Positions 34,700 through 45,226 of a stretch of 64,000 nucleotides of DNA are shown one piece after another. The notes under the pieces are model-generated. The model had not been told where the DNA came from and ran no database searches. It saw only the letters and a program-made list of their open reading frames with translations. Both the position numbers and the translations under genes were made by a program. The first letter of the stretch is position 1. Every line of letters starts with the position of its first letter. Source of the DNA: an uncultured Actinomycetes bacterium (GTDB taxonomy: Bacteria > Actinomycetota > Actinomycetes > Nanopelagicales > Nanopelagicaceae); contig CAILSO010000010.1 in the NCBI GenBank assembly GCA_903836945.1, positions 1-64,000 on the forward strand. Direction: 5' to 3'.

Positions 34700-34775
34700 C
34701 GACACCGCTACAAGTTAGCGAAATTTCTCAGCCTGGCGCCTTACCCTTGTGGGATTAACTTCCCTGGAGGTATTG

Positions 34776-35993
34776 ATGTTTGTAAATCGGAGCAAGCGCG
34801 CGCGAGTAGTAATCGCTGCCATTCTCCTTTTCACATTAGTTAGTCCTACCTTCGCGCAGGCAAAAACTCCGGCCCCAACCCAAGCGCAGATTGATGCAGC
34901 TAAGGCGGCCGAAGCGGCGAAGGCTGCTGCAGCAGCTGCGGCACAAAATAATTTAAATAAAGCAACCCAAACCCTTAATCAATTAGTAGCCGTAGCAAAT
35001 GCTGCAACTACCGCTTATAAAAAAGCGCAGAAAGATTTAGCTCTTGCTACAGCAAATGCAAATGCTGCTGCATTGCATGCACAAAAGACCCAAGCAGCGG
35101 TTAATGCAGCAAATCAAACTATTGGAAAGATGGCGGCCAATGCCTACAAAATGGGTGGCGATTTCACAAATATCAACTCAGTTCTTAATGCAAATGGGCC
35201 ACAAGATTTAATTGATCGACTCTCAACTTTAAATAATTTAGGTGCGGCAAATTCGACTGCGCTAAAGCGATACCAAGCCGCAGAAGTTGTTGCAAAGGCA
35301 GCCCAAGCAGAAGCCGATCGCACTAAAGCAATTCAAGTTACAGCTACGGCAAAAGTTGCTGCAGCAAAACAAGCCGCGGATACTGCGAAAGCTGCACAAC
35401 AAAAAGAGGTTGATCGATTAACAGCAATTCAAAATCAACTAGCCGCTGAACTAGCAAAGGCTAAGAATTTTAGAATTACCTTGGAACAACAAAAGCAACT
35501 CTCACAACTAGAAGAGGCCAATTCAAATATTGCTGCCCAAACTTCTGGACAGTTTAAAGTTTGGCCTGATCGTGGTTTTAAAGGTCGCTCAACAATCCGA
35601 TCAACTGACGCGATACGTTCCGATGCCGTTGCCTTTGCAAAGAAGCAGGTATTGGCCAGACTCCCATATGTCTGGGGCGCACAAGGACCGAACTCCTTTG
35701 ACTGTTCTGGTCTGGTCTATGCCGCTTACCGCTCTGCTGGTCTTGGCTATCCAGCTTGGTCACGGCTAAATGCAGCGCTTTATTTTGTTGATACAAAGCG
35801 AGTTCCATTTAGCCAATTAGTTCCAGGTGACTTACTGTTCTATTCATATGATGGATCAGTTCAAAATATTCATCACATAACAATTTATGCTGGCAATGGG
35901 ATGATGTGGGAAGCGAATTCAAAGCATGCCGGGCTCTTATATTCAAATATGTATAGCATCAAGGGCTTAATGCCATCTGGCGGTCGCGTTTAA
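34776..35993 (+). CDS. Secreted NlpC/P60 peptidoglycan hydrolase with coiled-coil
   Basis: 405 residues from ATG 34776 after ctggagg. A signal peptide (to about residue 28, ...SPTFAQA) is followed by a long Ala/Lys/Gln-rich coiled-coil (about 30-250) and an NlpC/P60 domain. The catalytic Cys is in FDCSGLVYAAYRSAG (about C310), and the His in NIHHITIYAGNG, with PGDLLFY between. It cleaves D-Glu-DAP type bonds in the wall, like mycobacterial RipA-type proteins, and is likely active in cell separation. The coiled-coil may hold it in an inhibited form or bind FtsEX-like regulators; this is inference. Confidence 0.87.
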   Translation: MFVNRSKRARVVIAAILLFTLVSPTFAQAKTPAPTQAQIDAAKAAEAAKAAAAAAAQNNLNKATQTLNQLVAVANAATTAYKKAQKDLALATANANAAALHAQKTQAAVNAANQTIGKMAANAYKMGGDFTNINSVLNANGPQDLIDRLSTLNNLGAANSTALKRYQAAEVVAKAAQAEADRTKAIQVTATAKVAAAKQAADTAKAAQQKEVDRLTAIQNQLAAELAKAKNFRITLEQQKQLSQLEEANSNIAAQTSGQFKVWPDRGFKGRSTIRSTDAIRSDAVAFAKKQVLARLPYVWGAQGPNSFDCSGLVYAAYRSAGLGYPAWSRLNAALYFVDTKRVPFSQLVPGDLLFYSYDGSVQNIHHITIYAGNGMMWEANSKHAGLLYSNMYSIKGLMPSGGRV

Positions 35994-36001
35994 TTCTTTA
36001 T

Positions 36002-36007
36002 TAGAGT
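36002..36007 (+). promoter_or_regulatory. -10-like box of a leaderless start (tilS)
   Basis: TAGAGT lies six bases before ATG 36014. Confidence 0.55.
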
Positions 36008-36013
36008 GCTCCC

Positions 36014-36976
36014 ATGAGCGCAGCTAATCCAGCAACGGTGGAACTTCGCCGAACCCTGCGTCCGTGGCTTTCAAATTTGCCGCCATATTCAAAAGCCTTG
36101 GTCGGTGTTTCCGGTGGCGCCGATTCTTTAGCGCTCGCAATTGGTCTTAAATTAGAGGCACAAAATTTTAATGTGGATGTAATTCCAGTAGTGGTCGATC
36201 ACGGTTTGCAGGAAAACTCCGATGTAATAGCAAAATCAGTAGTTGAAAGATTGAAGGGGCTAGGTTTTGCTGAGGTTTTTTCAGGACGGACTCAGGTAAC
36301 AATGCTTGATGGTTTAGAAGCTTCGGCTCGCAGAGCGCGTTACCAAATATTCAATCAGGCTTTAGATACATATGGTGCCGGAGTTTTTTTCTTGGGTCAC
36401 ACTGAGAATGATCAAGCCGAGAGTGTCTTACTTGGACTAGCACGTGGTTCTGGAACAAAATCGCTCTCTGGAATGGCCCAAGTTAATGGTGCATTTATTC
36501 GGCCGCTACTTAATCTTTCGCGTGAAGTAACAGAGGAAGTTTGTGCGGAAAATAAAATTGAATACTGGAGTGATCCACATAATTTAAATGAAGATTTCAC
36601 TCGAGTTCGGGTACGCAAAAATATTTTGCCGCTGATGGAGAGCGAGATTGGCCCCGGAATCATCAAAGCTCTCGCCAGATCTGCCCGAATTTTGCGCGAG
36701 GATAGTCAGGCGCTGGATGCACTTGCTAGCGAATTCTTAGTTGGAAGATTGGTTAATGATCTGGAGATTTCAGAGTTGGCGGCTCTACCCAAGGCGATCC
36801 GCTCCCGAGTATTGCGACTGGCCATCTACTCGGCTGGGGCCCCGGCAGGCTCAATTTCCGCCGAACACCTCGAACCGATCGAGGCGCTGGTCACAGATTG
36901 GCACGGGCAAGGGGTTACTTCGCTCCCAGGTGGTGTGAAGGTCACCCGATTATCGGGCAGACTTTCGCTCTCATAA
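36014..36976 (+). CDS. tilS: tRNA(Ile)-lysidine synthetase
   Basis: 320 residues. The PP-loop ATPase motif SGGADSLALAIGL lies near residue 35, followed by VVDHGLQ and LGHTENDQAESVLLGLARGSG, both diagnostic. The enzyme modifies C34 of the CAU-anticodon tRNA-Ile to lysidine. It is the short actinobacterial form without a long C-terminal domain. It starts the cluster tilS-hpt-ftsH-folEPBK, a conserved actinobacterial order. Confidence 0.92.
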   Translation: MSAANPATVELRRTLRPWLSNLPPYSKALVGVSGGADSLALAIGLKLEAQNFNVDVIPVVVDHGLQENSDVIAKSVVERLKGLGFAEVFSGRTQVTMLDGLEASARRARYQIFNQALDTYGAGVFFLGHTENDQAESVLLGLARGSGTKSLSGMAQVNGAFIRPLLNLSREVTEEVCAENKIEYWSDPHNLNEDFTRVRVRKNILPLMESEIGPGIIKALARSARILREDSQALDALASEFLVGRLVNDLEISELAALPKAIRSRVLRLAIYSAGAPAGSISAEHLEPIEALVTDWHGQGVTSLPGGVKVTRLSGRLSLS

Positions 36977-37003
36977 CCGCAACTTTAGAAAGGCAAGCCA
37001 CCT

Positions 37004-37555
37004 GTGGACTTAGCAACAACTGGCACCGATATCGAGAAGGTAATTGTTTCGCATGACCAGATTCTTGCCCGCTTAAAAGAACTTGCTGCTCAAGTTGAAA
37101 AAGATTACGCCGGACGTGACCTCTTACTAATTGGTGTACTAAAGGGCGCAGTTATGACTATGGCAGATTTTGCAAGATCGCTACAACGTCACATCGAGAT
37201 GGATTGGATGGCGGTCTCTTCTTACGGCTCCGGAACAAAATCAAGTGGCGTAGTTAGAATTTTAAAAGATTTAGATCGAGATATCACCGGACGAGAAGTA
37301 ATAATCGTTGAAGATATTGTTGATACCGGTTTGACCCTTGGCTGGCTTAAGTCAAATCTAGAGTCACGTGGTGCAAAGAGCGTTGAAATTTTAACCATGC
37401 TTCGCAAGCCAGATGCCGCAAAGGTTGAAGTTGATGTTAAGTATGTTGGTTTTGATATCCCAAGTGAATTTGTTGTTGGATATGGCTTAGATTTCAATGA
37501 AAAGTATCGCAACCTTGATTTTATCGGCGTACTAGCAAAGCACATGTACTCATGA
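37004..37555 (+). CDS. hpt: Hypoxanthine phosphoribosyltransferase
   Basis: 183 residues from GTG 37004 after gaaagg. The PRPP-binding motif VIIVEDIVDTGLTL is present with the upstream LIGVLKGAVMTMADFAR. It salvages hypoxanthine and guanine to IMP and GMP. It overlaps ftsH by ATGA, as usual in this conserved cluster. Confidence 0.94.
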   Translation: MDLATTGTDIEKVIVSHDQILARLKELAAQVEKDYAGRDLLLIGVLKGAVMTMADFARSLQRHIEMDWMAVSSYGSGTKSSGVVRILKDLDRDITGREVIIVEDIVDTGLTLGWLKSNLESRGAKSVEILTMLRKPDAAKVEVDVKYVGFDIPSEFVVGYGLDFNEKYRNLDFIGVLAKHMYS

Positions 37556-39672
37556 CAACTAAGAAACCTACTAAGAAGGCAGCGCCAAAGAGTTCAAAGC
37601 CAAATTTGAAACCGAAGTTGCCAGAAAATAAAGTAAAACTTCCAAAGATCAACTTCCGTCGTTTGATGCGCGGACCGTTGTTCTGGATCGTTATGGCCTT
37701 AATCGTTGTAAGCGTCTTTGGCAAGATTTCAACAAGCGGAAATCAATTTGTCAAGACTGATACCTCAACTCTTCTAGCTGCGATTAGTTCCGAGAAGGTT
37801 GAATCAGCAAAGATCATTGATAAAGATCAAAAGCTGGAAGTTATTTTAAAGAGCGGTCAATACCTCAAGGGTTCACAACGCCTTTACTCTTCTTACGTAA
37901 CTGGTGAAGAGCCAGGGATTGTTGAATTATTAACCAGTAATCCACCACCAAAGGCTTGGGATGTAACAGTTCCAACTCAATCATTGTTGGTCTCGCTCTT
38001 TATGAGCTTTGCGCCATTACTTTTAATTGGCTTCCTATTACTTCTATTTATGGGGAATACCCAAGGTGGAAATCGAGTATTTTCATTTGGAAAATCTCGG
38101 GCGAAACTTCAAAATAAAGAGACTCCGACAAATACTTTCGCCGATGTAGCAGGCGCTGATGAAGCTGTCGCCGAATTAGTCGAAATTAAAGATTTCCTAG
38201 CTGCGCCACAAAAGTATCAAGATATGGGCGCCAAGATTCCAAAGGGAGTTTTACTCTACGGCCCTCCCGGAACCGGAAAGACTCTGTTGGCTCGCGCCGT
38301 CGCCGGTGAAGCGAATGTTCCGTTCTATTCCATTTCAGGTTCTGAATTTGTGGAGATGTTTGTTGGAGTTGGCGCATCTCGAGTACGCGATCTCTTTACG
38401 CAAGCAAAGGCAAATGCCCCAGCCATCGTTTTTGTTGACGAGTTAGATGCTGTTGGTCGGCAACGTGGTACGGGTATGGGCGGCGGCAATGATGAACGCG
38501 AACAAACGCTTAACCAATTACTTGTAGAACTAGATGGCTTTGAACCAAATAGCCAGGTCATTTTAATAGCTGCAACAAACCGACCAGATGTTTTAGATCC
38601 GGCCTTACTTCGACCAGGACGTTTTGATCGCCAGATTCCAGTTGACCGCCCAGATCTAAAGGGTCGCGTTGCAATCTTGAACGTTCATGCAAAGAACAAA
38701 CCAATTGCCAAGAGCGTTGATATGGAAGAGTTTGCCAAGCGCACTCCTGGTTTTACCGGTGCTGATTTAGCCAACGTTTTAAATGAGGCCGCGCTATTAA
38801 CGGCTCGCGAAAATGCAAAGGTAATCACAACTGAATATTTAGATGAGGCGATCGATCGCGTTATGGCTGGACCACAACGCAAATCACGTTTGATGACCGA
38901 AGAAGAACGTCGCATTACTGCTTACCATGAAGGCGGACACGCGCTTGTTGCGCATGCGCTTCCACAGACTGATCCGGTTCATAAAATCACGATCATGCCT
39001 CGAGGTCGGGCACTTGGTTACACCATGATCCTGCCGGAAGAAGATCGTTATGCAACAACTCGAAACCAATTATTAGATCAGCTGGCTTATTCATTGGGCG
39101 GTCGCGCTGCGGAAGAATTGATCTTCCACGATCCAACTACCGGCGCCTCAAACGATATTGAAAAGGCAACTAATTTGGCTCGTGCAATGGTTACGCAATA
39201 TGGAATGACCGAGCGTATTGGTGCGATAAAACTTGGCGTTAGCGAAGGAGATCCATTCCTTGGCAAGACTTATGGCCACGAACGTGATTACTCAGAATCT
39301 GTTGCAAGTATCGTCGATCAAGAGATTCATGATCTAATTACAAATGCGCACCAAGAGGCATATGAAATTCTTGTAGAAAATCGTGCTACCTTGGATAAAT
39401 TAGTAACGATTCTCCTTGAGAAAGAGACAATTCTTAAGGATGAGATCGAAGTTATATTTAAGGGCGTTAAGAAGGTCTCAAGGCGTCCAGCTTGGACCGG
39501 ATCTGCAAACCGCAAACCAAGTGAACTCCCACCTGTTGCGATGGCGCCGGCTAAGAGCGGAATAGTAAGCGTTGCCGCGAAGGCACCTACTGAAGCTCCG
39601 ATTGAAGTGAAGCCAGAAGTTAAGAAAACTAGCGCAAAGAAAAAAGTTACACCGCCACCTGCGGAGGCTTAA
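37552..39672 (+). CDS. ftsH: ATP-dependent zinc metalloprotease FtsH
   Basis: 706 residues. Two membrane segments (about 42-60 and 142-165) flank a short exterior domain. The AAA domain has Walker A GPPGTGKT, Walker [12 protein letters not shown], the SRH region [19 protein letters not shown], and a zinc-protease site HEGGH. The N-terminal 40 residues are Lys/Pro-rich and disordered; the C-terminal 80 residues form another low-complexity tail. It degrades membrane and regulatory proteins. The stop TAA abuts the folE GTG with no gap. Confidence 0.95.
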   Translation: MTTKKPTKKAAPKSSKPNLKPKLPENKVKLPKINFRRLMRGPLFWIVMALIVVSVFGKISTSGNQFVKTDTSTLLAAISSEKVESAKIIDKDQKLEVILKSGQYLKGSQRLYSSYVTGEEPGIVELLTSNPPPKAWDVTVPTQSLLVSLFMSFAPLLLIGFLLLLFMGNTQGGNRVFSFGKSRAKLQNKETPTNTFADVAGADEAVAELVEIKDFLAAPQKYQDMGAKIPKGVLLYGPPGTGKTLLARAVAGEANVPFYSISGSEFVEMFVGVGASRVRDLFTQAKANAPAIVFVDELDAVGRQRGTGMGGGNDEREQTLNQLLVELDGFEPNSQVILIAATNRPDVLDPALLRPGRFDRQIPVDRPDLKGRVAILNVHAKNKPIAKSVDMEEFAKRTPGFTGADLANVLNEAALLTARENAKVITTEYLDEAIDRVMAGPQRKSRLMTEEERRITAYHEGGHALVAHALPQTDPVHKITIMPRGRALGYTMILPEEDRYATTRNQLLDQLAYSLGGRAAEELIFHDPTTGASNDIEKATNLARAMVTQYGMTERIGAIKLGVSEGDPFLGKTYGHERDYSESVASIVDQEIHDLITNAHQEAYEILVENRATLDKLVTILLEKETILKDEIEVIFKGVKKVSRRPAWTGSANRKPSELPPVAMAPAKSGIVSVAAKAPTEAPIEVKPEVKKTSAKKKVTPPPAEA

Positions 39673-40296
39673 GTGAGTGAGATTAGTTCGGTATCGATGG
39701 GGCCACATGATGGAGGCGCCAAGAACGCCTTTGATCAGGCCCGCGCTGAACGCGCGGTTACCGAATTACTTCTAGCAATTGGTGAAGATCCAAATCGCGA
39801 AGGTCTGCAAGATACACCGGCTCGAGTAGCGAGAGCGCTTAAAGAAAACTTTGCCGGACTTTGGCAGACTCCGGAAGAAGTTCTATCAACGACCTTTGAT
39901 ATTGGCCATCGAGAATTAGTAATCGTTCGAGATATTGAAGTCTTCTCTCATTGCGAACATCACCTAACTCCTTTTCATGGAGTTGCGCATATCGGTTACA
40001 TCCCAGGAGAACGTGGTCAGATAACCGGTCTTTCAAAGTTAGCCAGGCTCGTAGATTTGTATTCAAGAAGACCTCAAGTTCAAGAGCGCTTAACTTCGCA
40101 AGTGGCTGATGCACTAGTTGAAGTATTAGACCCAGCTGGAGTCATCGTTGTTATCAATTGTGAGCACCTGTGCATGTCTATGCGCGGAGTACGTAAATCC
40201 GAAGCGCGCACTATTACAAGTGCAGTACGCGGACAACTTCGCGATCCAGCTACTCGCGCGGAAGCAATGAGTTTAATTACCGCGAATAATCGGTAA
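39673..40296 (+). CDS. folE: GTP cyclohydrolase I
   Basis: 207 residues from GTG 39673, the base after the ftsH stop, with GGAGG inside the ftsH end. Zinc and catalytic motifs: [45 protein letters not shown], and [14 protein letters not shown]. First step of folate synthesis from GTP. It heads the folE-folP-folB-folK run. Confidence 0.95.
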   Translation: MSEISSVSMGPHDGGAKNAFDQARAERAVTELLLAIGEDPNREGLQDTPARVARALKENFAGLWQTPEEVLSTTFDIGHRELVIVRDIEVFSHCEHHLTPFHGVAHIGYIPGERGQITGLSKLARLVDLYSRRPQVQERLTSQVADALVEVLDPAGVIVVINCEHLCMSMRGVRKSEARTITSAVRGQLRDPATRAEAMSLITANNR

Positions 40297-40298
40297 AC

Positions 40299-41102
40299 AT
40301 GAGCCAAGAACGTACCCTGGTTATGGGAATCTTGAATGTAACTCCAGATTCTTTTGCAGATGGTGGAAAACATTTTAATTTTGATTCAGCGATCGCGCGG
40401 GCAAAAGAGATGATTGCCGAAGGCGTTGACATCATCGATGTAGGCGGAGAGTCAACTAGACCGGGCGCAGAACGCGTAAGTGAAGAGGAAGAGCGGGTGC
40501 GCGTTATTCCAGTAATCACGGAGTTAGCTGAGCTTGGTGCAACTATAAGTATCGACACAATGCGTGCTTCAACTGCCGTAGCGGCGATTGGTGCGGGAGC
40601 AACTTTGGTCAATGATGTTAGTGGTGGTCTGGCAGATCCTGATATGGCAAAGGTAATTGCCAAGAACCCAATGGTTCAATATGTAGTTATGCATTGGCGC
40701 GGACACTCAAAGCAGATGCAAGAAGCTGCAGTTTATAAAGATGTGGTCTCAGAAGTTAAGAACGAACTAGATGAGCGAGTAATAGATCTTTTGAAAAGCG
40801 GCGTAAATGCGGAACAAATAATTATTGATCCGGGTATTGGCTTTGCGAAAGAGGCCGCTCACAATTGGGAGCTCCTGCGAAATATCGAACGTTTGGCGCT
40901 CTTGGGATATCCAATTTTGGTTGGCGCTTCGCGCAAGCGATTCCTAGGCGAGCTACTTGGTGCTAACTCACCAGATGATCGGGAGGCGGCAAGTATTGCC
41001 ATCACCACAAAGATGGCAGAGCTAGGAATTTGGGGAGTGCGCACCCACTCAGTGAAGCCACATCGCGATGCGATTGAAGTAGTTACTGAGCTATCAAAAT
41101 GA
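40299..41102 (+). CDS. folP: Dihydropteroate synthase
   Basis: 267 residues of TIM-barrel type. MGILNVTPDSFADGGKH is the first signature, with IIDVGGESTRPGAERV the second. It condenses pterin with p-aminobenzoate. It overlaps folB by ATGA. Confidence 0.95.
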   Translation: MSQERTLVMGILNVTPDSFADGGKHFNFDSAIARAKEMIAEGVDIIDVGGESTRPGAERVSEEEERVRVIPVITELAELGATISIDTMRASTAVAAIGAGATLVNDVSGGLADPDMAKVIAKNPMVQYVVMHWRGHSKQMQEAAVYKDVVSEVKNELDERVIDLLKSGVNAEQIIIDPGIGFAKEAAHNWELLRNIERLALLGYPILVGASRKRFLGELLGANSPDDREAASIAITTKMAELGIWGVRTHSVKPHRDAIEVVTELSK

Positions 41103-41461
41103 GCGACCTAATTTCAATTCTTGGTGTTAGTGCAATTGGCTATCACGGCGTCTTTCCAGAGGAACGTAGAGATGGTCAGGAATTTATCGTTGATGCAGAT
41201 CTCCAATTAGATCTTAGCGCTGCTGGAGAAAGTGATGATCTAACAAAGACTATTGATTATTCAAAGGTAGCTGACTTGATCGTATTTGAAATTACTGGAA
41301 CTCCGGTGAATCTGATTGAAGCGTTGGCAACCAGAATCTGCGCAAAAATTTTAGGCGAATTTAGCCAGGTTGATAAGTTAAAAATTACGGTTCATAAGCC
41401 CAGCGCTCCAGTAGTTGCAAAGTTCTCAGATATCTCAGTAACGATTGAGAGATCTCGTTGA
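41099..41461 (+). CDS. folB: Dihydroneopterin aldolase
   Basis: 120 residues, the family's normal size. ISILGVSAIGYHGVFPEERRDGQEFIVDADL carries the substrate-binding motif, and the catalytic Lys lies in KITVHKPSAPV. It makes 6-hydroxymethyl-dihydropterin. Its stop overlaps the TTG of folK (TTGA). Confidence 0.93.
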   Translation: MSDLISILGVSAIGYHGVFPEERRDGQEFIVDADLQLDLSAAGESDDLTKTIDYSKVADLIVFEITGTPVNLIEALATRICAKILGEFSQVDKLKITVHKPSAPVVAKFSDISVTIERSR

Positions 41462-41913
41462 AGGTAGTTATTTCGCTGGGATCTAATCTTGGCGATCGGG
41501 AAGAGAATTTAGAATCAGCAGTAACTGAATTAAATAAACTTGTGAGGGTAACTCATCTATCAACCTTTTATGAGACCGATCCAGTTGGGGGTCCACAGCA
41601 GCCCGATTATTTAAATGCGGTCTTGATTGCCGAATCAGAACTTGCCCCGGAAGAGTTGTTAGAAGAAGTCATGGCAATTGAAGCGGGACTTGGTCGAGTG
41701 CGATTAGAACGCTTCGGTCCGCGCACTATCGATATTGATTTAATTACCATCGACGATTTAGAAATTAAGAGCATCAGACTAGAAATTCCACATCCACGGG
41801 CACACGAGCGCGCTTTTGTTTTAGAACCGTGGTTGGAGATTGATCCTGAAGCGAGAATTCCTGGCCGGGGCCAGGTGAGCGCTCTTTTAGCGCAATTGTC
41901 GGATTCGGAGTAG
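41458..41913 (+). CDS. folK: 6-hydroxymethyl-7,8-dihydropterin pyrophosphokinase
   Basis: 151 residues from TTG 41458 (KVVISLGSNLGDREENLESAV). Signatures: YETDPVGGPQQPDYLNAV and RFGPRTIDIDLITID. It activates the pterin for FolP. It is the last gene of the folate run; a 40-base gap separates it from panC. Confidence 0.94.
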   Translation: MKVVISLGSNLGDREENLESAVTELNKLVRVTHLSTFYETDPVGGPQQPDYLNAVLIAESELAPEELLEEVMAIEAGLGRVRLERFGPRTIDIDLITIDDLEIKSIRLEIPHPRAHERAFVLEPWLEIDPEARIPGRGQVSALLAQLSDSE

Positions 41914-41953
41914 CCTTTTATTCACGAGCCCGGTACCCGGAAAGGACTGGAGC

Positions 41954-42742
41954 ATGAGCCTAAATCTAAAGCAACCAGTTGCCTTTGTTCCGACCATGGG
42001 CGCACTCCATGCCGGACATCTCTCCTTAATTGAGATTGCCAAAAGTTATTGTGACGAAGTTGTTGTAAGTATCTTCGTAAATCCATTGCAATTTGAAAAC
42101 TCAGATGATTTAGCGAAATACCCACGTTCGCTGACGAGTGATATTGAGCTTGCAGAAAAGTCTGGCGCTACTTTTGTCTGGGCCCCAACATTCGAAGAAA
42201 TTTATCCAACCAAACCGGAAATCATTTCTTCGGGTGCGATTGGAAATTTATTTGAAGGAGTTCACCGCTTTGGCCATTTTGATGGAATGTTGACGGTAGT
42301 AAAAAGGTTATTTGAAGAGGTAAAACCTAAGTATGCAATTTTTGGTGAGAAAGATTTTCAACAATTATTTTTAGTTAAGAAAATGGTGGCCGACTTAGCT
42401 ATCCCGGTAAAAATTATTGCCGCCCCAATAATTCGGGAGAGTTCTGGTCTGGCGATGTCCTCTAGAAATACCCGACTCTCTGAGATCGACAAAGTTAAAG
42501 CCACCGTTATCTCAAAGGCGCTTTTTTCCGCGGCCAAGAAGGAGCCAACAGAAAAGGCTCGGGCGGAATTACTTAAAGTACTAAGTAGTGAATCAGATTT
42601 TATTTTGGATTATGCCGAGATTATCGATGAGGCGACCTTTGAAGTCGCTAATGAAGAAAGCCTAAATACCCGAGCCATTGTCGCGGGTTGGCTAAGTGGG
42701 ATCCGTTTGTTAGACAATATGCCAATGCGGAGCGCACTATGA
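41954..42742 (+). CDS. panC: Pantothenate synthetase
   Basis: 262 residues from ATG 41954 with ggag just upstream. Motifs FVPTMGALHAGHLSLIEIA (HIGH-like), VVSIFVNPLQF, and YAIFGEKDFQQLFLVKKMV. It joins pantoate and beta-alanine. Its stop overlaps the nadB start (ATGA). No panD follows, unlike the usual panC-panD pair. Confidence 0.94.
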   Translation: MSLNLKQPVAFVPTMGALHAGHLSLIEIAKSYCDEVVVSIFVNPLQFENSDDLAKYPRSLTSDIELAEKSGATFVWAPTFEEIYPTKPEIISSGAIGNLFEGVHRFGHFDGMLTVVKRLFEEVKPKYAIFGEKDFQQLFLVKKMVADLAIPVKIIAAPIIRESSGLAMSSRNTRLSEIDKVKATVISKALFSAAKKEPTEKARAELLKVLSSESDFILDYAEIIDEATFEVANEESLNTRAIVAGWLSGIRLLDNMPMRSAL

Positions 42743-44346
42743 AATTACTTTCGGGCGTACCCGGCTGGACGGTAACCGCAGATGTAGTTGTGATTGGTTC
42801 CGGCGTAGCTGGATTAACGACTGCGCTAAATCTTCGTGCAAGTGGTCTCTCGGTTTTACTTGTTACGAAGGCGCAGATAGATGAAGGTTCGACAAAGTGG
42901 GCGCAAGGTGGAATCGCAGCGGCCCTTGGACCGGGCGATACGCCAGATCAACATAAGAAAGATACTTTGATCGCTGGCGCCGGACTTTGCGATAGCAAGG
43001 CAGTTGAAGTTTTAGTAACCGAGGGACCGGAGGCTGTACGTAAGTTAATTGCCCGCGGCGCAGTCTTTGATAAATCGGAAAGCGGTGAAATTTCACTAAC
43101 CCGCGAAGGTGGGCATCTGCGTAATCGCATTCTGCACGCCGGTGGCGATGCAACTGGGGCAGAAGTTTCAAGAGCTCTATTGGCTGCAGTTCAAGAAGAT
43201 TCTGGCATTGAAGTTATCGAAAATGCGCTTGCAATTGATGTCTTACAAAATTCCGCTGGAAAAGTTTATGGATTAACACTCCATGTTATTGGCGCGGGAA
43301 GTCGAGATGGTGTTGGTCGAGCGCTGGCTCGAGCCGTTGTCATCGCGACAGGTGGTCTTGGCCAGGTTTATTCTCAGACTACAAATCCATCAGTTTCAAC
43401 TGGTGATGGTGTGGCGCTAGCCCTTCGCGCCGGAGCAGAGATCGCGGATGTTGAATTTATTCAATTCCACCCAACTGTTTTGTGGCGCGATGAAAGTTTA
43501 TCTGGGCAACAGCCGCTAATTTCTGAAGCGGTTAGAGGTGAAGGCGCCTTCTTGGTAAATAACAAGGGCGAACGCTTTATGAAAGATAAACATCCGCAGG
43601 CAGATTTAGCGCCGCGCGATATCGTTGCAAAAGAAATTTTTAGACAGATGAAGGAGAGCAATTCGCCTCATGTTTGGCTTGATGCAACTGGGATTAAAGA
43701 TTTCCCAGATCGCTTTCCGACAATTTATGCATCTTGTTTAGAGAATGGGATTGATCCAACAAAGCAATTGATCCCAGTATCTCCAGCTTCGCATTATGCA
43801 TCTGGTGGCGTGCTTGTTGATTTAGTCGGCAGAACAACCATTCCAGGACTTTATGCGTGTGGTGAAACCGCTTGCACTGGTGCGCATGGCGCCAATCGAT
43901 TAGCTTCAAACTCCCTGCTGGAAGGCTTGGTCTTTGGCACCAGAATCGCCTCAGATATTGCACAAAATATTGGAGCAGAAATTGCTGCGGAAGAAATTGC
44001 GCAACCAACTTTATTAATTGATCCAGCGATTAAATTGACCTTGCAATTAGCGATGAGCCAAGGCGCCGGCGTAATGCGTTCGGAAAGTTCGTTACGTGAG
44101 ACTTTAGCGACGCTAGAGCAATTAGGAACTAGAACTTTTACGCAGCCTTGCATTGAGGCCTGGGAAGTCTCGAACTTATATCTACTTGCAACTGCGATTG
44201 TTCGAGCCGCCCTAGCCAGAACTGAATCACGCGGCTCGCATTGGCGAAGTGATTTTCCAGATTCATCCGATAAATGGCTGCAGCGAATTATCCAAAGTTA
44301 TGATGTAAATGGAGATTGGCATATGAGATTTGAAGAGGTTAAGTGA
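42739..44346 (+). CDS. nadB: L-aspartate oxidase
   Basis: 535 residues from ATG 42739, which overlaps the panC stop; the frame also runs 17 codons into panC. FAD motif VVVIGSGVAGLTTALNL, STKWAQGGIAAALG, the substrate loop FIQFHPT, and GETACTGAHGANRLASNSLLEGLVFG identify NadB against succinate dehydrogenase. It makes iminoaspartate for de novo NAD synthesis. NadA is not in the window. Confidence 0.94.
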   Translation: MKLLSGVPGWTVTADVVVIGSGVAGLTTALNLRASGLSVLLVTKAQIDEGSTKWAQGGIAAALGPGDTPDQHKKDTLIAGAGLCDSKAVEVLVTEGPEAVRKLIARGAVFDKSESGEISLTREGGHLRNRILHAGGDATGAEVSRALLAAVQEDSGIEVIENALAIDVLQNSAGKVYGLTLHVIGAGSRDGVGRALARAVVIATGGLGQVYSQTTNPSVSTGDGVALALRAGAEIADVEFIQFHPTVLWRDESLSGQQPLISEAVRGEGAFLVNNKGERFMKDKHPQADLAPRDIVAKEIFRQMKESNSPHVWLDATGIKDFPDRFPTIYASCLENGIDPTKQLIPVSPASHYASGGVLVDLVGRTTIPGLYACGETACTGAHGANRLASNSLLEGLVFGTRIASDIAQNIGAEIAAEEIAQPTLLIDPAIKLTLQLAMSQGAGVMRSESSLRETLATLEQLGTRTFTQPCIEAWEVSNLYLLATAIVRAALARTESRGSHWRSDFPDSSDKWLQRIIQSYDVNGDWHMRFEEVK

Positions 44347-45224
44347 TGACACTTTCAGCGCAATTGAGTAAGAAATTATCGGAGTTGGGATTAGACCCAA
44401 CAAATGTAGAAGCAATTGCAAAAAGTGCTCTGGCCGAAGATCTTGCAGGTGGGATTGATGTGACTTCAGTTGCCACGATCTCCGAAGCAAGTCAATCAAT
44501 TGCGGAATACCGTGCCCGCAGAGCTGGAGTCGTGGCCGGATTAAATATTGCAGCGGCAGTGTTGGAAGTGGGCGGAATTAGTAATTATCAGATCCTTTGT
44601 GATGAAGGAGCCTCAGTGCAGGCTGGTGCGATAATTTTGCAAGCGCAGGGGGATACTCGTTCGTTGCTATTAACCGAACGCACAGCGCTAAATCTCCTAG
44701 GCCGATTAAGTGGAATTGCGACGCTAACAAATCAATGGGTACGCGAAATTTCTGGAACAAAATGTGCAATCAGAGATACTCGTAAGACCACACCACTACT
44801 GCGTGAATTTGAAAAGTTTGCCGTAAGAATTGCCGGCGGAGTAAATCACCGAATGTCCTTATCGGATGCCGCCCTGATTAAAGATAACCATGTGGTTGCC
44901 GCCGGGGGAGTTACAGAGGCCTTTAACTTGGTAAAGAAAATGAATCCAGATCTCCCACTTGAAGTAGAAGTTGATTCCCTCGAACAATTGGCAGAAGTAG
45001 TAGAGGCTGGTGCGGATTTAGTCCTTCTCGACAATATGTCGCCAGAGGATTGCCGCAAGGCAGTTCTTTCAGTAAATGGAAAGTGCAAACTCGAAGCTTC
45101 GGGCGGTATTTCTCTTGAACAAGCTCGTGCATATGCCGAGACCGGCGTTGATTATCTAGCGATCGGCGCTCTTACACACTCAGCACCCGTTTTGGATATC
45201 GGACTTGATTTGAGAATGGAGTAA
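44343..45224 (+). CDS. nadC: Quinolinate phosphoribosyltransferase (nicotinate-nucleotide pyrophosphorylase)
   Basis: 293 residues from GTG 44343 (GTGATG overlapping the nadB stop; ATG 44346 is the alternative). Motifs: LTERTALNLLGRLSGIATLTNQWV, RDTRKTTPLLREFEKFAVRIAGGVNHR, and EVEVDSLEQLAEVVEAGADLVLLDNM. It forms nicotinate mononucleotide from quinolinate. It lies two bases before coaX. Confidence 0.95.
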   Translation: MMTLSAQLSKKLSELGLDPTNVEAIAKSALAEDLAGGIDVTSVATISEASQSIAEYRARRAGVVAGLNIAAAVLEVGGISNYQILCDEGASVQAGAIILQAQGDTRSLLLTERTALNLLGRLSGIATLTNQWVREISGTKCAIRDTRKTTPLLREFEKFAVRIAGGVNHRMSLSDAALIKDNHVVAAGGVTEAFNLVKKMNPDLPLEVEVDSLEQLAEVVEAGADLVLLDNMSPEDCRKAVLSVNGKCKLEASGGISLEQARAYAETGVDYLAIGALTHSAPVLDIGLDLRME

Positions 45225-45226
45225 AA

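Noticed and set aside
34688-34775. Possible riboswitch before the NlpC/P60 gene (ydaO class controls such genes)
   Set aside because: Only short inverted repeats are visible; the conserved ydaO core is not there and the region is too short.
39478-39708. Minus-strand open frames across the ftsH/folE junction
   Set aside because: Shadows of two genes with complete catalytic motifs.
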